64,000 bases of DNA from positions 1,674,001-1,738,000 of the forward strand of contig NC_017068.1 of the NCBI RefSeq assembly GCF_000284095.1. The letters run 5' to 3'. The first letter of the stretch is position 1; the number at the start of each line of letters is the position of its first letter. Source of the stretch: Selenomonas ruminantium subsp. lactilytica TAM6421 (GTDB lineage Bacteria; Bacillota; Negativicutes; Selenomonadales; Selenomonadaceae). The notes below the pieces were generated by a model, which was given only the letters and a program-made list of their open reading frames with translations, was not told where the DNA came from and did no database searches. Shown here in pieces: positions 47,758 to 56,885 of the stretch. The translations under genes and the position numbers were made by a program.

Positions 47758-48648
47758 TTACGAAGTGAAATTCTTTTCGGCATAATCCTTGATAAACTCA
47801 ATAAATTGAGTATCTCCAGCAGACAGGCCCTTATAGGTTCCCCAATTGAGTGCAATCTGCACCTTGAGCGCCGGTTTCAATGACCGGCGTACAAAAATCT
47901 TTTCCGAACGGGTAACAAAATCTGGCAAAATGGATATCCCCATGCCGTTAGCCACCAATTGCTTGATCGTTTTGACCTGCGTCGTACACAGGGTTATCTT
48001 CGGCACAAAACCTGCCTTGTGGCATTGTTCATAGACAGCCTTATACTGATACGTATTGGGATGCTGCATGATGAATTTCTCATTTTTCAGCTGAGAAAAA
48101 AGTATTTCCTTCTCGGCTGCCAGCTTGTGCTGAGGCGGAATACAGATACTCATGTAATCCCGCATGATGATCAGTTCATTTTCTCTGGCATTTCCAGGCT
48201 CTCCCAGGACAATCCCAAAATCCAGTTCACCGAGCTCAATGCGTTTGCGCACCTCTTCAGAATCATTGAACTCCTGCACATCCAGATTGACGTCGGTGAA
48301 TATCTGCTTGAACTTGGTGAACAGATCCGGAAATAAATAAGCCTCCACCATGGGGGGAATCCCGAAATGAATGGTCTCACGCTTATCCTGACGATAGCGC
48401 TCCATATCCTTCAGCGCCACGGCTGCAGCCTTCATGATATGTTTGGCATGAAACAGGAAAGCCTGTCCTTCTTCCGTCAAATGTACCTGCTTCTGCCGCC
48501 GGTCAATAAGCAGCAGCCCCAACTCTGCTTCCAATGCCTTTATCGCTTTCGTAACAGAAGGCTGCGAAACATGCAGTGCCTCCGCCGTGCGGGTAAAATT
48601 CTTCAACTCGCTGATTGCACAAAAATACTCTAACTGCCGAAATTCCAT
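47758..48648 (-). CDS. LysR-family transcriptional regulator
   Basis: An N-terminal winged helix-turn-helix (FRQLEYFCAISELKNFTRTAEALHVSQPSVTKAIKALE) plus a periplasmic-binding-like effector domain (from about residue 90; FGIPPMVEAYLFPDL, GMGISILPDFV). The start is set at the ATG at 48648, giving 296 residues and the usual MEFRQLEYF beginning; the frame reaches 48690. No target gene is obvious, since it is convergent with the chemoreceptor gene and 96 bases downstream of radA in the same direction. Confidence 0.92.
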   Translation of the reverse strand: MEFRQLEYFCAISELKNFTRTAEALHVSQPSVTKAIKALEAELGLLLIDRRQKQVHLTEEGQAFLFHAKHIMKAAAVALKDMERYRQDKRETIHFGIPPMVEAYLFPDLFTKFKQIFTDVNLDVQEFNDSEEVRKRIELGELDFGIVLGEPGNARENELIIMRDYMSICIPPQHKLAAEKEILFSQLKNEKFIMQHPNTYQYKAVYEQCHKAGFVPKITLCTTQVKTIKQLVANGMGISILPDFVTRSEKIFVRRSLKPALKVQIALNWGTYKGLSAGDTQFIEFIKDYAEKNFTS

Positions 48649-48744
48649 AAACCGTGCCCCCATACGTAAAATTTCAGTTCTATATCCCATCTGCTTGTCT
48701 ATTCTCTATGCAGAAGCAACGTTATAATCCATTATACTACATTT

Positions 48745-50133
48745 TTAATTTCTGGGCATGGCTAATTTCAACGCATCACCGATGGTTTCCGCACCATAAA
48801 GCTTGATTCCTTTTACCTCACCGGTCAGCTGGCGATAATTCTTCATGGGCAGCACCACATGTTCAAAACCTAAACGCTTGGCCTCATTGATGCGTACATC
48901 TGCCTGACCTACGGCCCGGACTTCGCCGGACAGCCCCACTTCGCCGAAGACAATGGTCTTGGGCCGGATCTGCCGGTTGGCAAAGCTCGAAGCCATGGCT
49001 ACGCAGATGCCTAAGTCGGCGGCAGGTTCATCAATCTTGATGCCGCCTGCGACCTTGACATAGACATCACAGGCACCGACCTGCAGATGCACGCGTTTTT
49101 CGAGCACCGCTAGCAATAGCTGAATCCGCTTGATATCCACAGAATCAGCCGTGCGCCTTGGCGGCACATAGGGAGTAGGTGCAACCAGGGCCTGCAGTTC
49201 CACGAGCAGGGGCCGTGTGCCTTCCACTGTAGGAATGATGACCGTACCGCTATCCCCCTCCCTGTCGGACAGGAATAATTTGGACGCATCCGGCACATCC
49301 ACGAGCCCCACATCACGCATCTCAAAGAGCCCTAGCTCATTGGTGCTGCCGAAGCGGTTCTTGACCGCCCGCAGCACCCGGTATTCGGCATTGCGCTCTC
49401 CTTCGAAATAAAGCACGGTATCCACGATATGTTCCAACACACGGGGACCGGCTAAGTTGCCCTCTTTGGTCACATGGCCAATCACAAACGCCGCAATGCC
49501 CCGGCCCTTGGCAATGCGCAGGATGTCCACAGCACATTCCCGCACCTGGGATACGCTGCCCGGCGCGCTTTGCACTTCTGGCTTGAAGACGGTCTGGATA
49601 GAGTCGATAACCAGCAGATCCGGCTTGGTATTTTCAATATGCGCTTCGATGGTCTCCATATTGGTCTCGCTGACCACATAGAGCCTATCCGCAATGGCCT
49701 TGAGCCGGTCACCGCGCATCCGCACCTGCCGGGTGCTTTCCTCGCCTGTCACATAGAGCACACTGCGGCCCGCACGGGCCACATCCGCGCAAACGCGCAA
49801 GGTCAGGCTGGACTTACCCACACCGGGATCACCCACGATCAGCACCATAGAACCGGGAATCACGCCGCCGCCCAGCACCCGGTCCAGCTCTCCTGAACCC
49901 GTACCAAAACGCGGCAAGTCTTCAATTGCTACCTCACCAATGGGCTGCGGCTTCTGTGCATCCGACAAGCCCAACCGCAGGCCGCCGCTGCCGGAACTGC
50001 CGCCCGTTTCCGGCGCTACTACCTCTTCCACCATGGTATTCCAGGCCCCACAGCCCGGACATTTCCCGAGCCACTTGGGCACTTCATAGCCGCAATCCTG
50101 ACAGACAAAGACTGTCTTTTTCTTTTTGGCCAA
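48745..50133 (-). CDS. radA: DNA repair protein RadA
   Basis: RecA-like branch-migration helicase. The N-terminal zinc finger (CQDCGYEVPKWLGKCPGCGAWNT) is followed by the P-loop GDPGVGKSSL, the KNRFGSTNE motif specific to RadA and a Lon-like C-terminal domain. It has 462 residues. The start is a TTG with GGGATGG upstream. It lies downstream of the clpC group, as in many Firmicutes, with a hairpin between. Confidence 0.95.
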   Translation of the reverse strand: MAKKKKTVFVCQDCGYEVPKWLGKCPGCGAWNTMVEEVVAPETGGSSGSGGLRLGLSDAQKPQPIGEVAIEDLPRFGTGSGELDRVLGGGVIPGSMVLIVGDPGVGKSSLTLRVCADVARAGRSVLYVTGEESTRQVRMRGDRLKAIADRLYVVSETNMETIEAHIENTKPDLLVIDSIQTVFKPEVQSAPGSVSQVRECAVDILRIAKGRGIAAFVIGHVTKEGNLAGPRVLEHIVDTVLYFEGERNAEYRVLRAVKNRFGSTNELGLFEMRDVGLVDVPDASKLFLSDREGDSGTVIIPTVEGTRPLLVELQALVAPTPYVPPRRTADSVDIKRIQLLLAVLEKRVHLQVGACDVYVKVAGGIKIDEPAADLGICVAMASSFANRQIRPKTIVFGEVGLSGEVRAVGQADVRINEAKRLGFEHVVLPMKNYRQLTGEVKGIKLYGAETIGDALKLAMPRN

Positions 50134-50165
50134 TAATATCCATCCCTTCGGTTCAAAAACTTCAA

Positions 50166-50191
50166 AGAAGAGCAGGTAATCCTGCTCTTCT
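50166..50191 (-). terminator. Terminator after the clpC group
   Basis: AGAAGAGCAGG pairs with CCTGCTCTTCT and is followed on the minus strand by TTTGAAGTTTTTG. Confidence 0.7.
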
Positions 50192-50193
50192 CG

Positions 50194-50319
50194 TTATATC
50201 TTCTTTTTTACGATCCGTATAATACTCCGCCCCAGCCAGACGATGGCCCAGAAAAAATTCACGACGAAGTTCCAAAGCCGCCCGCTAGTATCCTGCGGAG
50301 TGAGTTTATTGCGGGACAT
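50194..50319 (-). CDS. 41-residue single-span membrane peptide
   Basis: A short frame whose AAGGAG site and ATG are inside the last codons of clpC (overlap of 14 bases), with ideal spacing of 7. The peptide has a polar N-terminus, one membrane-type helix rich in Trp (LWNFVVNFFWAIVWLG) and a strongly basic tail (RIVKKKI). I do not recognise a family. The position and the ribosome site make it likely to be translated together with clpC. Confidence 0.6.
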   Translation of the reverse strand: MSRNKLTPQDTSGRLWNFVVNFFWAIVWLGRSIIRIVKKKI

Positions 50320-52804
50320 GTTCCAGCTCCTTGCGCTTTACAGACCGCTTGGCTTTTTTCGTGAATTCCAATTCATTGCCGCTCTTGCGCACAACGATGG
50401 TATCGCCGGCCTTGAACTTGCCTGCCAGCAGCATCTCGGCAATCTCGTCTTCCACATGCTTCTGGATGGCACGCTTCAACGGACGGGCACCGAATTTGAA
50501 ATCCGTGCCTTCATCCACCAGCTTATTGCGCGCCGAGGGGCTGATTTCCAACCGGATATCCTTTTCCTGCAGACGCTGTTTCACATCCTGCAACAAAATA
50601 TCCACAATTTTCGCCAGCTCCGGACGTCCCAAGGGATGGAAGATCAGCTGCTCATCCACGCGGTTCAAAAACTCCGGTTTGAAGATATGCTTCACAGCTT
50701 CAAGCACACGCTTCTCAGCGGCTTTTTCCGCGGCTTCCTCCTCGTCCCCATTGCCCACGGCAAAGCCCATGGAGCTTTTGGCCTTCTTCAAGAGATTCGA
50801 ACCGGCATTGGAAGTCATGATGATCACGCTGTTGCGGAAATCCACCGTACGCCCCTGGCCATCGGTCAGGCGGCCATCGTCCAAAACCTGCAGCAGGATA
50901 TTGAACACATCGGGATGGGCTTTTTCGATTTCATCCAGCAAGATAATCGAATAAGGCTTGCGACGTACCGCATCGGTCAGCTGGCCGCCTTCCTGATAGC
51001 CCACATAGCCCGGAGGGGCTCCCACCATGCGGGAAACGGTGTGTTTTTCCATATACTCGCTCATATCGAAGCGGATAATGGCTTCTTCCGAACCGAACAG
51101 CGCATCAGCCAAAGTGCGGGCCAGCTCGGTCTTGCCCACACCGGTAGGCCCCAGGAACAGGAAGGACCCAATGGGCCGTTTGGGATCCTTGAGTCCCGAA
51201 CGGGCACGGCGGATAGCCTTGGCCACAGCCTTTACGGCATCGGTCTGACCAATGACACGCTTGCCAAGGATCTTTTCCAATTTCAGCAGACGCGCTGATT
51301 CAGAAGCCGCAATCTGGCTCACGGGAATACCTGTCCATTGCGAAGTCACGGCAGCAATATCCTCAGCCGTTACCGTGATATGATTCTGCCCCTTCTTCGA
51401 CCAATCCTTGCGGGTTTCATCCAGCTCTTCCTTGATCTTCAAGGCTTTATCCCGGATATTGGCCGCCTTCTCATAATCCTGGGCCGTGATGGCAGCTTCC
51501 TTCTCAATCAGCAGCTGCTGCAGCCGATCGCGCAGTTCCTGCAATCTGGCAGTTGACCCCACCTGGCTCATGCGCACCTTGGAGGCCGCTTCGTCCATCA
51601 GGTCAATGGCCTTGTCCGGCAGGAACCTGTCACTGATATAGCGATGGGACAGCCGCACGGCGGCTTTGACCGCCTCGTCCTCAATGGTGGCATGATGGAA
51701 TTCTTCATACTTGCTGCGCAGCCCAAAAAGGATCTTCTCCGCATCCTCTGCATCCGGTTCCTCCACCATAATGGGCTGGAAACGGCGGGACAGGGCTGCG
51801 TCCTTTTCCAGATACTTCTTATACTCATCCAGTGTTGTGGCACCGATGATCTGGATCTCACCCCGGGACAGGGCCGGTTTCAGGATATTGGCAGCATCCA
51901 AGGCACCTTCTCCAGCACCGGCACCGACTAAGGTATGCATTTCATCGATAAAGAGGATGATATTGCCCGCCTGCTGGATTTCTTCGATCACGCCCTTCAG
52001 GCGTTCTTCGAATTCCCCGCGGTATTTGGCCCCAGCTACCAGCGAAGCCATGGACAGAGAAATAACTTTCTTATCCTGCAGCATATAGGGCACCATGCCA
52101 TCCACGATGCGCTGGGCCAGTCCTTCGGCAATGGCCGTCTTGCCTACGCCCGGCTCGCCCAGGAGCACGGGATTATTTTTCGTACGGCGGGAAAGGATCT
52201 GAATCACCCGCTGGATTTCCGTTTTCCGGCCAATCACCGGGTCCATCTGCTCTTCCCGCGCCATCTTGTTGAGGTCACGGCCGTATTTTTTGAGTAACGG
52301 CGTGCCCTCCCGCTGATGACGGCCATGCCTGTGTTCCGGCAGAGGGCCGTCGCCTTCGGGATGCTGCCCATCAATGCGGTCCATGACTTCATCCTGCAAG
52401 GCATCCGGGTCGATGCCCATCAGTTCAAAAACTTCCACGGCTGCGCCTTCGGTCTCTTCCAGCAGGCTCAGCAGGATGTGTTCCGTGCCAATATAATTAT
52501 GCCCCAGGTTCTGGGCTTCTTCATAGGCCCCTTCCATCACCCGCTTGGCTCTGGGTGTGTAATAGGGATTGTCCCCGGGATATTCCGCCTCCCGGGAAGC
52601 TATGCGCTGCACCTGGGCCACGACTTTCTCAAAGCTCATGCCCAAAGCCCCCATAGCCCTTGCTGCCAGGCCTTCCCGCTCATGGAGAAGCCCCAGCAAT
52701 ATATGTTCCGTGCCAATATAGTCCTGTGCCAGATCCCTTGCCGCATATTGGGCAAATTCAATGGCTTTGATGGCCATATTGGTAAAATGATTGCGATAAT
52801 CCAT
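50306..52804 (-). CDS. clpC: AAA+ unfoldase ClpC
   Basis: Class III stress ATPase that feeds ClpP and works with McsB-marked (Arg-phosphorylated) substrates. A double Clp N-domain (about 1-145), NBD1 with [15 protein letters not shown], the UVR-containing M domain (about 420-460), NBD2 with [15 protein letters not shown], and the C-terminal Clp_D2 domain. The start is the ATG at 52804, 7 bases after GGAGG, giving 832 residues. The frame extends to 52957 inside mcsB. It is the last main gene of ctsR-mcsA-mcsB-clpC. Confidence 0.96.
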   Translation of the reverse strand: MDYRNHFTNMAIKAIEFAQYAARDLAQDYIGTEHILLGLLHEREGLAARAMGALGMSFEKVVAQVQRIASREAEYPGDNPYYTPRAKRVMEGAYEEAQNLGHNYIGTEHILLSLLEETEGAAVEVFELMGIDPDALQDEVMDRIDGQHPEGDGPLPEHRHGRHQREGTPLLKKYGRDLNKMAREEQMDPVIGRKTEIQRVIQILSRRTKNNPVLLGEPGVGKTAIAEGLAQRIVDGMVPYMLQDKKVISLSMASLVAGAKYRGEFEERLKGVIEEIQQAGNIILFIDEMHTLVGAGAGEGALDAANILKPALSRGEIQIIGATTLDEYKKYLEKDAALSRRFQPIMVEEPDAEDAEKILFGLRSKYEEFHHATIEDEAVKAAVRLSHRYISDRFLPDKAIDLMDEAASKVRMSQVGSTARLQELRDRLQQLLIEKEAAITAQDYEKAANIRDKALKIKEELDETRKDWSKKGQNHITVTAEDIAAVTSQWTGIPVSQIAASESARLLKLEKILGKRVIGQTDAVKAVAKAIRRARSGLKDPKRPIGSFLFLGPTGVGKTELARTLADALFGSEEAIIRFDMSEYMEKHTVSRMVGAPPGYVGYQEGGQLTDAVRRKPYSIILLDEIEKAHPDVFNILLQVLDDGRLTDGQGRTVDFRNSVIIMTSNAGSNLLKKAKSSMGFAVGNGDEEEAAEKAAEKRVLEAVKHIFKPEFLNRVDEQLIFHPLGRPELAKIVDILLQDVKQRLQEKDIRLEISPSARNKLVDEGTDFKFGARPLKRAIQKHVEDEIAEMLLAGKFKAGDTIVVRKSGNELEFTKKAKRSVKRKELEHVPQ

Positions 52805-52806
52805 AA

Positions 52807-53886
52807 TCATTCCTCCAGGCGTACATGATGCTGCTCCATCAGCCGCCTCATATGCTGCGCCCGCAGCCGGTCGATTTCCGTCTTGGACAGGTTCTCGTTG
52901 GCCGCCAGATTCTGCAAGAAGCTGGTACGGCTGCTCAGCAGCAGCTGTCCATAACATTCCGGCGCCAGACCGCGGATCAATTTCAAATCCATTCCCAACC
53001 GCAGGCGGGACAGCAGTTCCAATGCTTCCTTTTCCGATAGCAAGCGAGCGTAAGACAACGTACCAAATGCCCGCCAGACTTCATCTTCCAGCCGTTCCTT
53101 CATGTAGAGAGCCAATGCCTTGCGGGCCCGGCGTTCATGGGCCACGATCTCCGTCACAGCTCCGCGCAGGTTATCGATCAGCTCCTGCTCGGAATAGCCC
53201 AAAGTCAGCTGATTGGCAATCTGGAACAGGCAGCCGGGCTGCTCCTTCTCATCGCCGAACAACGGCCGTACAGCCAAACCTAATTGCGGTGAGATATTGA
53301 TGATATTGCTGACATTGCGGGTAAAGACGAGGCCCGGCAGATGCAGCAGGACACTGGCCCGCAGCCCCGTGCCTAAATTCGTGGGACTGGATGTCAGATA
53401 GCCCATCTTCTCGTCAAAGGCAATATCCAGCTTGCTCTCCAACAGATCATCCATGGCAAAGGCCATCTTGAGCGGTTTCGCCAGATCCAGACCTGTGGTC
53501 ACACACTGGATGCGGATATGGTCTTCTTCATTGACCATCACGCTGGCATTCTGGCTTTTGCCTAAGAATACCGCCCGATGCTGGGGATTGCGCAGCAGAT
53601 TCTCGCTGATCAGCTGTTTCTCCCGCAAGACTTCCCGCTGCAGGTGGGAAAGCTTTTCCATCTGTACGCAGGCCAGTTCCTCACCAGTTACCTGCGAAAG
53701 CTCCGGCATCACCGCAGCCAGACGGTCTTCCACCAGCTTGAGTTCTGACAGGCTGGCCCGATTGGGGAAGGGCAGATCCCGCAGATTCCGGGAAAGCAGG
53801 ATGCGGCTGGCCAGCACCACATCACCATCGGCCTCCGCCGGTTTCAGCCAGCAAAGGCTGCTGTCCTGCAATAACTGTTCAAGCAT
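52807..53886 (-). CDS. mcsB: Protein arginine kinase McsB
   Basis: Phosphagen-kinase-fold enzyme that phosphorylates Arg on damaged proteins and on CtsR, tagging them for ClpCP. VLASRILLSRNLRDLPFP is the N-terminal signature; NEEDHIRIQC is the catalytic flexible loop and SPTNLGTGLRASV the nucleotide-binding motif. There are 359 residues. It overlaps mcsA by 8 bases. Confidence 0.95.
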   Translation of the reverse strand: MLEQLLQDSSLCWLKPAEADGDVVLASRILLSRNLRDLPFPNRASLSELKLVEDRLAAVMPELSQVTGEELACVQMEKLSHLQREVLREKQLISENLLRNPQHRAVFLGKSQNASVMVNEEDHIRIQCVTTGLDLAKPLKMAFAMDDLLESKLDIAFDEKMGYLTSSPTNLGTGLRASVLLHLPGLVFTRNVSNIINISPQLGLAVRPLFGDEKEQPGCLFQIANQLTLGYSEQELIDNLRGAVTEIVAHERRARKALALYMKERLEDEVWRAFGTLSYARLLSEKEALELLSRLRLGMDLKLIRGLAPECYGQLLLSSRTSFLQNLAANENLSKTEIDRLRAQHMRRLMEQHHVRLEE

Positions 53887-54439
53887 TCTTCCTGCCCCCT
53901 TCCTTGGCGGCCAGTTCCTGTTTCATGGCCCGCACCTTGTCGCGCAGCTCTGCGGCCTTTTCATATTCTTCCTTCTCCACGCAGGCCTTCAACTCCTGCT
54001 GCAGAAGAACAATGTTTTGTTTGAGTTCCAAGGTTCCGCCGCTGCGATGAGGAATCTTGCCCCGATGCACACTGGAACCATGGATACGCCTGAGCATCGG
54101 CTCCAGCTGCTGACGGAAGGTTGCATAACAGGCAGCACAGCCGATCTTGCCCTGCTGGCTGAAATCCCGATAGCTCATGCCGCACCGGGGACAGATCTGT
54201 TCCCCAGCCTCATTGGTTTCCTTATTTTCATTTTCTACAGCTGCACCATTGGTACTATTGAAAATCCCCCGCAGAAAATCATCCACGGATACATGCCGCT
54301 TGTCCGGATGTGGCACATTCACAAATTCACTATAACCAGCGGCGCAGGATTCGCAGAGGTTCTTCTCCACCCGGCCATCAGGGCCAATCTGGGTGATATG
54401 CACCACTGCCTCATGGCGGCCGCAATCATCACATAACAT
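53879..54439 (-). CDS. mcsA: McsA, zinc-finger activator of McsB
   Basis: A 186-residue protein with CxxC zinc motifs (MLCDDCGRHEA, NLCESCAAGY; then CPRCGMSY and IGCAACYATF) and a C-terminal UVR motif (ELKACVEKEEYEKAAELRDKVRAMK). It activates the McsB kinase. It lies between ctsR and mcsB. Confidence 0.94.
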   Translation of the reverse strand: MLCDDCGRHEAVVHITQIGPDGRVEKNLCESCAAGYSEFVNVPHPDKRHVSVDDFLRGIFNSTNGAAVENENKETNEAGEQICPRCGMSYRDFSQQGKIGCAACYATFRQQLEPMLRRIHGSSVHRGKIPHRSGGTLELKQNIVLLQQELKACVEKEEYEKAAELRDKVRAMKQELAAKEGGRKNA

Positions 54440-54451
54440 ATCTATTCCCCC

Positions 54452-54904
54452 TTACGAGAAATTTTCCAACGTCAGCAGCATGGTCTTGAGCATCCGCACC
54501 CGTTCCTTGTCGGTAATACTTTCCGACTGAAAGATGGATACCACGAACTGCATCATCAGCGATGCTTCCCGGGCCGTTACCATCTCATGCTGCAAAAGGT
54601 ATTTGATCATGGACTGCACCACCGGCAATTCCGTATCTGGCTTGATAGCCGCCAGCATATCCTCATAGACCATGTTCTTGACCGGCACCTGCACGATGCG
54701 GATAAAGCCGCCCAAGCCACGGCGGGACTCCACCACAAACCCCTTATCCTGAGTAAAACGGGTGGACAGTACATAACTGATCTGGGAAGGTGCACAGGAA
54801 ATCTCGTCGGCGATATCCGTGCGCCGCAATTCCACCTTGCCATCTTGCTGAGTGGCCAGCTGCCGTAAAATATAGGCTTCAATCAAATCGGCAATATTGC
54901 TCAC
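54452..54904 (-). CDS. ctsR: Stress-response repressor CtsR
   Basis: Winged-helix repressor of class III heat-shock genes. CAPSQISYVLSTRFT and the glycine-rich wing VESRRGLGGFIRI identify it. The GTG at 54904 is preferred as the start: AAGG is 8 bases upstream and the product begins VSNIADLIE, as in other CtsR proteins; the ATG at 54910 is only 2 bases from that site. 150 residues. It is the first gene of the operon and probably represses itself through the sites just upstream. Confidence 0.94.
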   Translation of the reverse strand: MSNIADLIEAYILRQLATQQDGKVELRRTDIADEISCAPSQISYVLSTRFTQDKGFVVESRRGLGGFIRIVQVPVKNMVYEDMLAAIKPDTELPVVQSMIKYLLQHEMVTAREASLMMQFVVSIFQSESITDKERVRMLKTMLLTLENFS

Positions 54905-54934
54905 TTTCATCACCTTCTATAAATTCAATTACAA

Positions 54935-54985
54935 TTGACCATTTGACTTTTACTCTATTATATTTGTTTTTTTGACTTTTGGCAA
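54935..54985 (-). promoter_or_regulatory. ctsR promoter with CtsR-like sites
   Basis: TTGCCA (54980-54985) and TATAAT (54957-54962) with a 17-base spacer on the minus strand. AGTCAAA lies in the spacer (54971-54977) and AGTCAAATGGTCAA just downstream of the -10 (54935-54948). These match the heptad of the CtsR operator, but the tandem pair is separated by 1 rather than 3 bases. Confidence 0.6.
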
Positions 54986-55079
54986 GAAAAAATAGAAGCG
55001 CATCTGCGCTCCTACTCTTTCTTGCTATCATTTTTTACCCGTGCTGCCGCGTACTGGAATACTGGAGGTATATAAAATT

Positions 55080-55112
55080 AAGCCCCGACGCTCGTAAGAG
55101 TATCGGGGCCTT
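55080..55112 (-). terminator. Terminator at the prophage edge
   Basis: AAGCCCCGA pairs with TCGGGGCCTT around a 14-base loop, downstream of the last phage gene. The prophage border with the ctsR region is near here; no tRNA or clear att repeat is visible. Confidence 0.65.
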
Positions 55113-55134
55113 ATGTATTCCTATCTAATTACCG

Positions 55135-55416
55135 TTACAACTTCTCGGCGGCCGCTTTTTCAAGCACTAATTTTAGCACATACATTCCAACGTTAAGCGT
55201 TACCGGAATAACCGCCGCGTCGCGAATCTTACACCAACCGGTTTCGGTTGCAGCATCTTTTTTGCATTTCTCATTGATGCTGTCAACAGCCTTCTGGGCA
55301 AAATCCGTGCCTTCAGCCCCAAGCCACGTCACAAAATCGGCTTTCATGTTCTTGCTAACAGCATCCACCTTTAATGCGTCCTCGATAGAATCGCGAATCT
55401 GTACCCATTTACTCAT
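55135..55416 (-). CDS. Phage protein of unknown function (93 aa)
   Basis: A helical 93-residue protein with an N-terminal charged part (KWVQIRDSIEDALKV) and a C-terminal hydrophobic stretch (VIPVTLNVGMYVLKLVLEKA) that might touch the membrane. A GGAGGAAT site precedes the ATG. It is the last gene of the late operon, after the lysin, and so may belong to lysis, but I do not recognise the family. Confidence 0.65.
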   Translation of the reverse strand: MSKWVQIRDSIEDALKVDAVSKNMKADFVTWLGAEGTDFAQKAVDSINEKCKKDAATETGWCKIRDAAVIPVTLNVGMYVLKLVLEKAAAEKL

Positions 55417-55463
55417 GTTAATTCCTCCTCAATGTGTTTTTACTTAATTTGACTCATATCTGA

Positions 55464-55486
55464 CTCAATAACGTTTCGTTATTGAG
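55464..55486 (-). other. Hairpin between lysin and the last phage gene
   Basis: A perfect 10-bp stem CTCAATAACG/CGTTATTGAG with a 3-base loop, 5 bases after the lysin stop, without a T run. Confidence 0.5.
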
Positions 55487-55491
55487 CTTGA

Positions 55492-56208
55492 TTACGAATA
55501 AAGACCTGCGCGATCGTTGATAACGAACACTCTCAGCATATCGAGCGATAGATCGAGACTTTCTCCGTTGCCCTGCAGCAACCCTTTGCCAATCATTTTT
55601 TCGACCGTCGGTTTCGCCCAATCAGGAACAGCATCGACCGTATTGAACCGTTCGGCGCCACGGCCCGCCTGCTTGCTGTCGTCCTGCTCCTGCGGCGCCT
55701 CAGACATATCTTCGATACCGTGCGACTGGTTGTAGTAAAAGATTGCTTTACCTACGATCGTACCATCATCAAGCAGCGCTTGCAGGTTATCGCCTGGGCA
55801 ATCCGTGGACATGAGTTCGCCGTGACCGACAATGTGTGCACGATCAAACGGGATGCCGTACCGTTCGCAAATATCGGCCACCAGCGCTCCGCAGCGGTCA
55901 ATCTGTTCTGCGGTTGGTTCGACTGCAGAGAAATCGCCGGACAGGTGGATGCCAATCGTGTGACTATTTTCCCCATACGCATGGGAGCCTATAGCCCATT
56001 CAGGCCGTCCACGTTCGATGGTGCCGTCCTTGCGGATCACGTAATGGTAGCCGATACCAGCCCAACCGTTGCCGAGATGCCAGCCGTGAATCTACTCTGC
56101 GCTGGCATCCATGTCTGGCGAGCCTGTGTGATGAATCACAATCATGTCCGTATAGCTGCGCTCAGAAAGGCTCGTGAATTCGAGCCCAGTTTCCAAAATA
56201 TCCAGCAT
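55492..56208 (-). pseudogene. Phage N-acetylmuramoyl-L-alanine amidase with an in-frame amber stop
   Basis: Endolysin of the amidase_2/PGRP family. Read through, it has 238 residues with the zinc His in VIHHTGSPD, the GWAGIGYHYVIRKDG core, GIHLSGDF, the second ligand region HIVGHGE and TDCPGD, then a C-terminal linker and a repeat-like tail. Codon 39 is TAG (56092-56094) where relatives have a Glu-like residue before IHGWHLG, so one base change (GAG to TAG) explains it. The first zinc ligand lies before the stop, so a protein restarted downstream would be inactive. The start at 56208 overlaps the preceding small gene's stop region. Confidence 0.85.
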
Positions 56209-56213
56209 ATCAA

Positions 56214-56378
56214 TCATCCTTTCTTGTTCGGTCGGAAACTGCAGGGGAATGGGCACATATCAAACAGACTGTGCTCCATCTCATCCAGCGTCCCAACATA
56301 AAATCCTTGCCGCCGCGCTATATATGCAAAGGCAGCAAATGCTTCATATAATTCTTGCCAAGCTAATGCATTCATCAT
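56214..56378 (-). CDS. Small phage protein between holin and lysin (54 aa)
   Basis: A 54-residue frame (ALAWQELYEAFAAFAYIARRQ near the start, then DEMEHSLFDMCPFPC). Its ATG overlaps the holin stop (ATGATG next to GGAGG) and its TGA lies 5 bases ahead of the amidase ATG, so all three are translationally linked. No family is recognised; the position suggests a lysis accessory. Confidence 0.55.
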   Translation of the reverse strand: MMNALAWQELYEAFAAFAYIARRQGFYVGTLDEMEHSLFDMCPFPCSFRPNKKG

Positions 56379-56833
56379 TCCTCCGGTTTCTCCCGCGCTT
56401 TCTTTTGCTGGGTCAGTTGTTCAAGCGACTCGACAATCCTGGTCGGTATCGGCACGCCAGCTTTGGCGGCATTTTCCGTGATGCTGAGCCCCTCATTGGC
56501 GATGTAGAAATAAATAGCCATGGCGTATATTTCATTGGAATTCAGCGACACGCTGATTCCGTGCGCTACGGCTACAATCAAAATGATAAATACCTTGCGG
56601 GCGATTCCCTTATATCCCCGCCTGCTGTCCAAAGCAAGATTCGGGTTGATGTAGGCCGCCAGCATTCCGCTGATGTAGTCGAGTGCGATCAGCGTGAGCA
56701 GGGTCTCAAGTGCGCTGTTCCATGCACCAAACATAAAGGTAAACAGCCCGCCCACTATCCCGACAATTGTTCCCCATACAGCTTCCATGCGTACTGGTAT
56801 CATTGATCTAAGCACCTCGTAAATTGCATTCAT
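56375..56833 (-). CDS. Phage holin (Phage_holin_4 family)
   Basis: A 152-residue membrane protein with about three helices. LLTLIALDYISGMLAAYINPNLALDSRRGYKGIARK is the family motif, followed by IILIVAVAHG and the YFYIANEGLSITENAAKAGVPIP stretch. It would permeabilise the membrane for the lysin. The start is the ATG at 56833 with AGGA just upstream; the longer frame to 56911 overlaps the divergent recombinase. Confidence 0.9.
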   Translation of the reverse strand: MNAIYEVLRSMIPVRMEAVWGTIVGIVGGLFTFMFGAWNSALETLLTLIALDYISGMLAAYINPNLALDSRRGYKGIARKVFIILIVAVAHGISVSLNSNEIYAMAIYFYIANEGLSITENAAKAGVPIPTRIVESLEQLTQQKKAREKPEE

Positions 56834-56885
56834 ATCCTGTAATTTTCCCCCTATGCTATCCTCATATATGAGGAGATGATTATTG

